Assembly: GCA_003281005.1 (NCBI GenBank)
Contig: QCDE01000006.1
Span: forward strand, 1 to 52,288
Origin: Pelagibacteraceae bacterium AG-349-O05
GTDB taxonomy: Bacteria; Pseudomonadota; Alphaproteobacteria; Pelagibacterales; Pelagibacteraceae
Length of the DNA: 52,288 nucleotides
Reading direction: 5' to 3'
Of this stretch, positions 36,826 to 44,018 are shown piece by piece. Position 1 is the stretch's first letter. Each line of letters starts with the position of its first letter. A program made the position numbers and the translations under genes. Under the pieces are notes generated by a model. The model searched no databases. It saw only the letters and a list, made by a program, of their open reading frames with translations, and was not told the DNA's origin.

Positions 36826-37416
36826 ATGAATGAAAAAGCCTTAGAAAAGATATTAAATATATTTTTAAAAGAAGTTTTACCTCTTACAGAAAAAGGTGTT
36901 GCTAAAGGTAGTAAAATATTTGGGGCTGCTATAATTAAAAAAAATGATTTATCACTTGTACTTGCAGAAACAAATAATGAAATAGAAAATCCATTGTGGC
37001 ATGGAGAGATGCATGCACTTAAAAAATTTTACGAAATGGATAGAAACAAAAGGCCTGATGAAAAAGACTGTATGTTTTTAAGTTCTCATGAACCATGTAG
37101 TATGTGCTTAAGTGCAATCACTTTTGCTGGATTTGATAATTTTTATTATCTGTTTCCATACGCTGATACAAATAGTGAATTTAATATCCCTCACGATCTA
37201 AATATACTAAAAGAAGTTTTTAAGATTAATGATGGAGACTATAATAAAGAAAACTACTATTGGAAAAGTCAAAATATAAACTTACTTATTGAAAATTTAT
37301 CGACTTCAAAAAAAGAAATAATCTTAAATCAATTAGATGAAATCAAAAAAAAATATCTAATTTTATCAAATCATTATCAAAAAAATAAGGATGGAAGTTC
37401 TATACCATTAAATTAA
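36826..37416 (+). CDS. Cytidine/deoxycytidylate deaminase family protein, substrate unknown
   Basis: A 196-residue zinc deaminase. The catalytic motif is WHGEMHA (His59, Glu61) and the other zinc ligands are in SHEPCSMC (Cys91, Cys94). The spacing matches the cytidine/guanine/tRNA deaminase superfamily. It is about 40 residues longer than guanine deaminase GuaD, with a C-terminal extension (about 130-196) and lacks GuaD's specific blocks. It precedes the BMP-type transporter by 3 bases, so it probably acts on what that system imports, a nucleobase or nucleoside. The window also encodes GuaD separately, so this is likely a second, different deamination. Confidence 0.8.
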   Translation: MNEKALEKILNIFLKEVLPLTEKGVAKGSKIFGAAIIKKNDLSLVLAETNNEIENPLWHGEMHALKKFYEMDRNKRPDEKDCMFLSSHEPCSMCLSAITFAGFDNFYYLFPYADTNSEFNIPHDLNILKEVFKINDGDYNKENYYWKSQNINLLIENLSTSKKEIILNQLDEIKKKYLILSNHYQKNKDGSSIPLN

Positions 37417-37419
37417 GCA

Positions 37420-38910
37420 ATGAATACGAACCTCAAAATTTCAAATGTGACTAAAATATATCCTGGGTGTGTTGCAAACGACAATGTTTCACTCGAATTC
37501 AACAGTGGTAAAATTTATGCTCTTCTTGGAGAAAATGGAGCTGGAAAATCTACACTAGTTAAAATTCTATCAGGAGTCATCATTCCTGACGAAGGAAAAA
37601 TTTATTTAAACGAAAATAATTTAAAGCTTAATTCCCCATTAGATGCAAAAAAAAATGATATTGGAATGGTGTTTCAGCATTTTAACCTTTTCGAAACTTT
37701 GTCTGTCTTTGAAAACTTAATAATAGACTCAGATGAAAAAAGAGAAGGTTTAAGAGAAAAAATAGATACAATTATGAAAAAATACAATTTTTCAATTGAT
37801 CTTGATATTCCTGTTCTAAATTTATCAGCAGGTCAAAAACAAAAAGTAGAAATCATAAGAAGTCTAATAAGGAACCCAAAAGTTTTAATTATGGATGAAC
37901 CCACATCTGTATTAACAGAGCAAGAAACAAGTGAATTGTTCTTATCTTTGAAACAATTTTCTGAAGAAGGAATTTTAATTATTTATATAACCCATAAATT
38001 AAAGGAAGTTATGCAGCTTTGTGATGAAGTTGCTGTTATGAGAAGAGGAAAGTTAGTTTCTGTAAGTGAAATAAAGAACGAAAATATAGAGTCACTCGCT
38101 AACAAAATGGTAGGTCAAAATTTAAAAACTATAAAAAAAACAAAAGAAAAAACTTCTTCAGAACAACTAATAAAGATTACAAATCTTAACTTTATAAGCG
38201 ATGATCCTTTTGAAACAAATTTAAGTGATATTAATTTTTCTGTTAATCGAGGTGAATGTTTGGGAATTGCTGGAATATCAGGAAATGGTCAAAGTGAATT
38301 ATTTCAGGTGTTAAGCGGTGAAATTATATCTGATAAGAATTCTATAGAATTTAATAAAAATTATATTGGAGATTTAAATCCTCAAGAGAGAAGAGAATAT
38401 TTGATGGCCTTCTCTCCAGAGGATAGACTTGAACAGGCTGCTATTCCACAGATGGCAATTTTTGAAAATGTAGCTCTAAACAATTTTAAATCCTCAAATT
38501 TTTTTAATAATGGATTGATAAATGAAAGCAAAATTAAAGAGCATTCAAAAAAAATAATTTCAGACTTTAATGTTAATACAGACAACATAGATTTAAAAAG
38601 CCAATTTTTATCTGGAGGGAATTTACAGAAATTAATTATAGGGAGAGAATTAATAACATCTCCAGATTTATTAATTTGTTTTAATCCTACATGGGGTCTA
38701 GATGTTGGGGCCATTAATTATATCCATGAAACATTAATTAAAATAAATGAACAAAATAAATCAATAATATTAATATCAACTGACACAGATGAGTTATTAA
38801 AATTAAGTGATAAAATTTCAGTAATTCATAAAGGGAAATTATCAAAAATAATGAATGCTGAAGAGGTTACCTCTGAGAAACTTGGTATTCTTATGGGGGG
38901 AGGAAATTGA
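37420..38910 (+). CDS. BMP-type ABC transporter, ATP-binding protein (two ATPase domains)
   Basis: A 496-residue ATPase with two tandem ABC domains, like the YufO/NupO and RbsA type. Domain 1 has Walker A LLGENGAGKSTLV, an LSAGQKQKVEI signature and Walker B LIMDEPTSVLT. Domain 2 has the degenerate loop GISGNGQSELFQV, FSPEDRLEQA, and LSGGNLQKLIIGRE. Such fused ATPases pair with a two-gene permease and a BMP-family binding protein to import nucleosides or related purine compounds. The following permease starts within its last codons. Confidence 0.92.
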   Translation: MNTNLKISNVTKIYPGCVANDNVSLEFNSGKIYALLGENGAGKSTLVKILSGVIIPDEGKIYLNENNLKLNSPLDAKKNDIGMVFQHFNLFETLSVFENLIIDSDEKREGLREKIDTIMKKYNFSIDLDIPVLNLSAGQKQKVEIIRSLIRNPKVLIMDEPTSVLTEQETSELFLSLKQFSEEGILIIYITHKLKEVMQLCDEVAVMRRGKLVSVSEIKNENIESLANKMVGQNLKTIKKTKEKTSSEQLIKITNLNFISDDPFETNLSDINFSVNRGECLGIAGISGNGQSELFQVLSGEIISDKNSIEFNKNYIGDLNPQERREYLMAFSPEDRLEQAAIPQMAIFENVALNNFKSSNFFNNGLINESKIKEHSKKIISDFNVNTDNIDLKSQFLSGGNLQKLIIGRELITSPDLLICFNPTWGLDVGAINYIHETLIKINEQNKSIILISTDTDELLKLSDKISVIHKGKLSKIMNAEEVTSEKLGILMGGGN

Positions 38911-39971
38911 TTAAAATTGTAAAAAGAGATCAGCCATCAAGAGCTATTTTTTTTCTTACACCTGTTTTAGCAATTTTTCTAACCTTGGTTGCAGGAGGTT
39001 TAATTTTTTATATTCTAGGTTTTAAACCTTTTGAAGCTCTAAAGTTTTTTTTCATAGTTCCAATTGCAGATAAATATGGTTTCAGTGAATTACTATTAAA
39101 AGCCACCCCACTTTGTTTAATAGCAATTGGTTTATCTTTTTGTTTTAAAAGTAATAACTGGAATATTGGAGCCGAGGGGCAATTAACGTTTGGAGCTATA
39201 GTTTCAGGAGGTGTTGCATTATTATTTTATGAACAAGAAGGGTTTTACATTCTACCAATAGTAATTTTAGCTGGTGCAATTGGTGGTATGCTGTATGCAT
39301 CGATACCGGCAATCCTAAAAACTTACTTTAATACAAATGAAATATTAGTAAGTCTTATGTTGGTATATGTTTCAAAATTAATTTTGGACTACCTTGTTGT
39401 TGGTCCTTGGAGCAATCCAGAGGGATTTAATTTTCCTGAAACCAGACAGTTCAGTGACTCTGCTAAACTTCCATTATTATTTGAAGGACTAAGAATTCAC
39501 GCAGGAATATTTTTAGCTTTAGCTGCAGTGGTTATCAGTTGGTTTGTTTTTTATAAAACTTATTTAGGGTTCCAAATGAAAGTTTCAGGTTTTAGTTTAA
39601 AGACAGCAAAATATGCCGGATATAAAGGTAAAAAAATGATCATACTAGTTTTTTTAATAAGTGGTGCTTGTGCAGGTTTAGCTGGAGTTGGAGAAATAAC
39701 TGGACCTATTGGACAGCTACATAGAGAAATTTCTCCAGATTATGGTTTTACTGCAATAATTGTAGCGTTTTTGGGCCGTTTACATCCTGTTGGAATAATT
39801 TTTGCATCTTTGGTTGTTGCAATTACTTATCTGGGTGCCGAAACAGCGCAAATATTTATGCAAATTCCAAAATATACAGGTCAGGTTTTTCAAGGAATGA
39901 TTTTATTCTTTCTTCTTGCTTCTGACTATTTGCTCTTTTTCAAATTTAAATTTATAGGTTCAAAAAAATGA
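38907..39971 (+). CDS. BMP-type ABC transporter, permease 1
   Basis: A 354-residue membrane protein with about nine or ten hydrophobic helices, of the YufP/NupP type. The core contains FKSNNWNIGAEGQLTFGAI and YFNTNEILVSLMLVY, typical of this branched-chain/nucleoside-like permease family, and GPIGQLHREISPDYGF in a later loop. The start is a TTG at 38907 that overlaps the ATPase stop by four bases. It is supported by a strong SD (GGGGGGAGGAAA, 38895-38906), and there is no early ATG in frame. It ends in an ATGA overlap with permease 2. Confidence 0.9.
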   Translation: MIKIVKRDQPSRAIFFLTPVLAIFLTLVAGGLIFYILGFKPFEALKFFFIVPIADKYGFSELLLKATPLCLIAIGLSFCFKSNNWNIGAEGQLTFGAIVSGGVALLFYEQEGFYILPIVILAGAIGGMLYASIPAILKTYFNTNEILVSLMLVYVSKLILDYLVVGPWSNPEGFNFPETRQFSDSAKLPLLFEGLRIHAGIFLALAAVVISWFVFYKTYLGFQMKVSGFSLKTAKYAGYKGKKMIILVFLISGACAGLAGVGEITGPIGQLHREISPDYGFTAIIVAFLGRLHPVGIIFASLVVAITYLGAETAQIFMQIPKYTGQVFQGMILFFLLASDYLLFFKFKFIGSKK

Positions 39972-40900
39972 TCATTGATATAAATTTTATTGGGCTGATA
40001 ATTGCATCAATAATGGCCTCCGCTGTTCCTTTGATCCTAGCGTCTTGTGGTGAACTTATTACAGAAAGATCTGGTGTTCTAAACCTTGGTGTTGAAGGAA
40101 TGATGATCATTGGCGCTATATCAGGCTTCGCACTAATGACAGTGACAGGAAGTTTAATTATTGCAATTTTTGGGGCAATGTTAGCTGGGGTTTTAATTTC
40201 AACTATTTTTGCATTTCTCACTCAAACATTAATTACAAATCATGTTGCTACTGGTTTGGCGCTTACCATATTTGGAATTGGTATTTCTGCGATGATAGGA
40301 AAAAATTTTGTAGGTATTCCTGGAAAAGAGTTTCCTGTTTTATTTGAAGGTTTAAAAAACACAATACCACTTTTAGGTCCAATATTATTTGGACATTCAA
40401 TTGTTTTTTATTTTGCTTTTGCCCTTCCCTTTATAACTAGCTATTTTTTAAAAAAAACGAAAATTGGATTAATTGTAAGAGCTGTAGGAGACTCACCTGA
40501 ATCTGCATCTAATCAAGGAATAAATGTTAGGCTAGTTCGTTACGCTTGTATACTTTATGGAGGCGCAATGAGTGGACTTGCTGGTGCATATTTATCCATG
40601 ATTTATACTCCTCAGTGGATTGAAAATATGACAGGTGGAAGAGGTTGGATCGCATTGGCTCTAGTGGTTTTTTCAACCTGGAACCCAATTAAAATTTTAA
40701 TCGGTGCGATGATTTTTGGTGGATTGACCATTATTCAATTTCATATGCAAGCGATCGGAGTAAGAATTCCTGTGCAATTTTTAACAGCTCTACCTTACAT
40801 TGTTACAATAATAGTTTTAGTTGTAATTTCTCGTGATAGTAGAAAAATAAGACTAAGTACTCCTAGTTCCTTGGGGAAATCTTTTCATAAAGACAATTAA
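39968..40900 (+). CDS. BMP-type ABC transporter, permease 2
   Basis: A 310-residue membrane protein with about eight helices, of the YufQ/NupQ type. The signature block SCGELITERSGVLNLGVEGMMIIGA is split over residues about 25-50, and the loop VRAVGDSPESASNQGINV is the conserved cytoplasmic coupling region. It forms a heterodimer with permease 1. The start is the ATG at 39968 inside the previous stop. The gap of 76 bases to the binding-protein gene is AT-rich, with an SD just before the next start; no terminator is seen there. Confidence 0.92.
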   Translation: MIIDINFIGLIIASIMASAVPLILASCGELITERSGVLNLGVEGMMIIGAISGFALMTVTGSLIIAIFGAMLAGVLISTIFAFLTQTLITNHVATGLALTIFGIGISAMIGKNFVGIPGKEFPVLFEGLKNTIPLLGPILFGHSIVFYFAFALPFITSYFLKKTKIGLIVRAVGDSPESASNQGINVRLVRYACILYGGAMSGLAGAYLSMIYTPQWIENMTGGRGWIALALVVFSTWNPIKILIGAMIFGGLTIIQFHMQAIGVRIPVQFLTALPYIVTIIVLVVISRDSRKIRLSTPSSLGKSFHKDN

Positions 40901-40976
40901 TCTTAAAATAATCATTTTTTTTTAGATAAATTAATTTAAATTTAATAAATAAAAAATCAAAAGGGGAAATAAATTT

Positions 40977-42047
40977 ATGCATAAATTTTTAATTCGTTCT
41001 TTCGTCTCTTCTTTAGTTTTATTATTTACATTAACTGTAGCTGCAATTGCAAAAGATGTTAAAGCAGCATTTGTTTATATTGGTCCAACTGGTGACCATG
41101 GGTGGACTTATCAGCATGATGTAGGTAGAAAAGCTGTTGAAGCTGCCGGATTTAAAACAACATACGTAGAAGGCGTTCCAGAAAGTGCCGATGCTGAGAG
41201 GGTTCTTAGACAGTTAGCTAACTCTGGTCATGACATTATCTTTACAACTAGTTTTGGATATATGAATCCTACTAACAAAGTTGCAAAAGAGTTTCCAAAT
41301 GTAAAATTTGAACATGCTACTGGATATAAAAGAGAACATCCAAATGTTTCGACTTACGCTGCTAGATTCTATGAAGGTAGAACTATTTTGGGAACAATTG
41401 CTGGGACTATGACAAAATCTAATGTGATTGGTTATGTTGCGTCTTTTCCAATACCTGAAGTAATCAGAGGTATCAATTCATTTACCTTAGCAGCTCAAAA
41501 AGTTAACCCAAATATCAAAACTAAAATTGTTTGGGCTTTCACTTGGTACGATCCAGGTAAAGAAGCAGAAGCAGCAAAAGCTTTAATTGATCAAGGTGCT
41601 GATGTAATTGCTCAACATACAGATAGTACAGCTATTGTTCAAATGGCTGAAAAAGCAGGAGTATATGCTTTTGGACAAGCAAGTGATATGGATAAGTTTG
41701 CACCAAAGGCTGTATTAACTTCAGTTGAGAATAACTGGGGACCATATTATGTTGATAGAGTTAAAGCTGTTGCAAATGGTACATGGAATCAAAAAGATAC
41801 ATGGCACGGTATAGGCGATGGTATGGTAGTAATATCAGGGTTAGATTCTCAAATGCCAGGTGACCTACAAGCAAAAGTTAAAAAACTTCAAGCAGATTTA
41901 GCATCTGGTAAAGTTCATTCTTTCACTGGACCAATTTATGACCAAAAGGGAAATTTAATGGTAGCAGAGGGGAAAACTGCAGATGATGGTATGCTAGCAG
42001 GTATGATGACTTATGTTAAAGGTGTTGAAGGAGATATACCTAAGTAA
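40977..42047 (+). CDS. BMP family periplasmic substrate-binding protein
   Basis: A 356-residue binding protein of the BMP (PnrA) family, which bind purine nucleosides or related compounds. The signal peptide (about residues 1-25, ending AAIAKD) has no lipobox Cys, so it is free in the periplasm rather than a lipoprotein. The N-terminal KAAFVYIGPTGDHGWTYQHD and EGVPESADAERVLRQLA are family-typical. A strong SD (AAGGGG) and a separate leader suggest higher expression than the membrane parts. It ends at a terminator shared with the convergent catabolic operon. Confidence 0.92.
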   Translation: MHKFLIRSFVSSLVLLFTLTVAAIAKDVKAAFVYIGPTGDHGWTYQHDVGRKAVEAAGFKTTYVEGVPESADAERVLRQLANSGHDIIFTTSFGYMNPTNKVAKEFPNVKFEHATGYKREHPNVSTYAARFYEGRTILGTIAGTMTKSNVIGYVASFPIPEVIRGINSFTLAAQKVNPNIKTKIVWAFTWYDPGKEAEAAKALIDQGADVIAQHTDSTAIVQMAEKAGVYAFGQASDMDKFAPKAVLTSVENNWGPYYVDRVKAVANGTWNQKDTWHGIGDGMVVISGLDSQMPGDLQAKVKKLQADLASGKVHSFTGPIYDQKGNLMVAEGKTADDGMLAGMMTYVKGVEGDIPK

Positions 42048-42070
42048 TCAGTTTTCATTTAAAAATTTTA

Positions 42071-42100
42071 AAAGGCCAGTTTTTTAACTGGCCTTTTTTA
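42071..42100. terminator. Bidirectional terminator between transporter and catabolic operons
   Basis: The stem AAAGGCCAGTT (42071-42081) pairs with AACTGGCCTTT (42086-42096) around TTTT, followed by further T residues on the plus strand. On the minus strand the A run before the stem gives a T tract too. It therefore suits both the binding-protein gene on the plus strand and the phosphoribosyltransferase gene (stop at 42098) on the minus strand. The core GGCCA/TGGCC resembles the groESL terminator. Confidence 0.88.
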
Positions 42101-42622
42101 TATTTGGTGTTTTTTTTTTATTTCTTCAATTCTTAATTCTTCATAAATTTCGAAGGGCTGCACAATCCAAGGATTATCAGGAAGTTTTTTTGCACAAAAA
42201 TCTGGCTCAAATGTTGATTTCTTTTTTTTAAATAAAGTAGCAGTTTTGATATCCTCTATTTTATCCTTTATTGGTTCATATTTTTTTAACCAGTCTATAC
42301 TTTTGTTAAAAGTTATTCCTGTATCAGATAAATCATCGCATAAAAGTATTTTACCACCCATATTAGGTGCGATAGAACTCATTTCCCTTGAGAACACAAT
42401 ATCACCCTGCTCATCCTCCACTCCTTTACCACTGTAAGATTCAACTGCAAGATATGCACATTTTAATTTAAATATTCTACTTAATACGTCTATCATTGGT
42501 GCTGCACCACGCATGATGCCAATCAGTATTGTTGGTTTATATCCACTTTCATCAATTTGGATTGCTAACTTTTCAACAGTCTGGTTGTACTCATCCCAAC
42601 TGACAATCATTTTTTCTGTCAT
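42098..42622 (-). CDS. Purine phosphoribosyltransferase (xanthine-guanine type)
   Basis: A 174-residue PRTase. The PRPP-binding motif is ILLCDDLSDTGITF (about 92-105). The segment PTILIGIMRGAAPMIDVLS is the earlier PPi loop. The C-terminal NPWIVQPFE resembles the substrate loop of Gpt, the xanthine-guanine phosphoribosyltransferase. It would convert xanthine or guanine to XMP or GMP. It is the last gene of the minus-strand purine operon (17 bases after puuD), so salvage is encoded with degradation. Confidence 0.83.
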   Translation of the reverse strand: MTEKMIVSWDEYNQTVEKLAIQIDESGYKPTILIGIMRGAAPMIDVLSRIFKLKCAYLAVESYSGKGVEDEQGDIVFSREMSSIAPNMGGKILLCDDLSDTGITFNKSIDWLKKYEPIKDKIEDIKTATLFKKKKSTFEPDFCAKKLPDNPWIVQPFEIYEELRIEEIKKKHQI

Positions 42623-42639
42623 AATTTTTTAATATCTAT

Positions 42640-43548
42640 TTATTTAAATAATAAAACTAAAACTGCAAGAACGATAAGTGCAATTATTGAAGATATTAAG
42701 ATATACAACCTATGAATGTTTCTTCCTCTTAAATTAAAATAATGTCTTGCTACTCCAGTAATAACTGCTAATGCACATAATATTAACCAATTATACTGAT
42801 GATAAACTAAGAAACTTGAGTGTCCGGAAAGCATTATAAATAATACTAAAAAAGTGGAATAATTATTATGAATTGATCTCTGTTTAGCTGCTAGAGATAA
42901 ACTCATATCAAATTTTTCACCTCTTTTACTACTGCTGATGATGTTCATTTGATTGGGTATAATTACTGTAAAAACATTACCAAACATATTGGTTCCTATA
43001 ATTAGTCCAACACTTAAAATTGCAAATTTTGGTCCAAACAATTTTGTTAAACCAAAGGAAACGGCTGCTAATAAAATAATTGCTGTAGATATAAATAGTA
43101 CATTATTTTCAATCAATTTTGATTTAGACAATAGATCATATATAAACCAAAAAATAATTAATGATAAAAGCGAGATAATAATGGCGTAACTAGGAGGCAT
43201 CAACAGGACACGTTTATCGACCATTAATACACCAGCGTTATAATAATAAATTACAACTAAGAGCAACATTCCTGTTACAAAAGTTAGGTAACTTTGCCAT
43301 TTAAAAATTACTAATCTATTTAAATAATCCTGTGGTGGCGAGGTTTTTAACCTTGAAAGTTTATAAAAAAAACCAGAATGCATCAGATATCCTTCTCCAT
43401 CGACATCATTACTTGTTATATTTTTATTTAAATTATTGTCTAAGTAATTAAATAAAAAACTGTTACCTACCCATAATATTGCAAATACTACATGGCCCCA
43501 TCTTAGAATAACTTCTAACCATTTAATTGTATAAGGTAAAAATTCCAT
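42640..43548 (-). CDS. puuD: Urate hydroxylase PuuD, membrane domain only
   Basis: A 302-residue membrane protein with about eight helices. It opens MEFLPYTIKWLEVILRWGHVV and FAILWVGNSFLFNYLDNNL, the hallmark of the urate oxidase N-terminal domain (PF06181) of PuuD. It oxidises urate to 5-hydroxyisourate at the inner membrane, passing electrons to cytochrome c. Typical PuuD is about 400 residues with a C-terminal cytochrome c domain holding CxxCH. Here the protein ends right after the last helix (VLAVLVLLFK), with no CxxCH. A separate secreted c-type cytochrome is encoded at 51034-51357. It overlaps guaD by one base. Confidence 0.88.
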   Translation of the reverse strand: MEFLPYTIKWLEVILRWGHVVFAILWVGNSFLFNYLDNNLNKNITSNDVDGEGYLMHSGFFYKLSRLKTSPPQDYLNRLVIFKWQSYLTFVTGMLLLVVIYYYNAGVLMVDKRVLLMPPSYAIIISLLSLIIFWFIYDLLSKSKLIENNVLFISTAIILLAAVSFGLTKLFGPKFAILSVGLIIGTNMFGNVFTVIIPNQMNIISSSKRGEKFDMSLSLAAKQRSIHNNYSTFLVLFIMLSGHSSFLVYHQYNWLILCALAVITGVARHYFNLRGRNIHRLYILISSIIALIVLAVLVLLFK

Positions 43549-44018
43549 CAGTATTTTATTTTATCTACTTTTTTATCCCAAATTTCAAAAGCTTTTAAAG
43601 CTTCTTCTCTAAGCATTTGTACCATTTTAATTTTTCTATCATTAATTTTTTTTGGAATTTCTGTATAAATAAAAGAGTCATCAAAATCTATATTTTTTGC
43701 ATCTTCTCTAGTGTTTGCATAATATATTTTACCTAATCTTGACCAATAAATTGCTGAAAGACACATCGGGCAAGGTTCACAAGATGTATAAATCTCGCAT
43801 CCAGACAGATCAAAAGTATTTAAATTTTTACAAGCTTCTCGAATTGCTACTATTTCTCCATGAGCAGTTGGATCATTTGTGGAAGTAACTTTGTTAGAGC
43901 CCTCTGCAATAATTTTTTGATCCTTAACTATAACACTTCCAAAGGGACCACCTATAGTATTCGCACTTTTTATTGAAAGTTCAATGGCTTTTGCCATAAA
44001 TTTTTTTTTATCTTCCAT
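43548..44018 (-). CDS. guaD: Guanine deaminase
   Basis: A 156-residue zinc deaminase of the CMP/dCMP deaminase fold. The active-site motif is TAHGEIVAIREA (His53, Glu55) and the ligands are in CEPCPMC (Cys83, Cys86). The blocks IYWSRLGKIYYANTREDAKN and DDSFIYTEI are characteristic of GuaD rather than TadA. It converts guanine to xanthine with release of ammonia. It overlaps the xdhB stop by 11 bases, directly ahead of puuD in the operon. Confidence 0.92.
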   Translation of the reverse strand: MEDKKKFMAKAIELSIKSANTIGGPFGSVIVKDQKIIAEGSNKVTSTNDPTAHGEIVAIREACKNLNTFDLSGCEIYTSCEPCPMCLSAIYWSRLGKIYYANTREDAKNIDFDDSFIYTEIPKKINDRKIKMVQMLREEALKAFEIWDKKVDKIKY

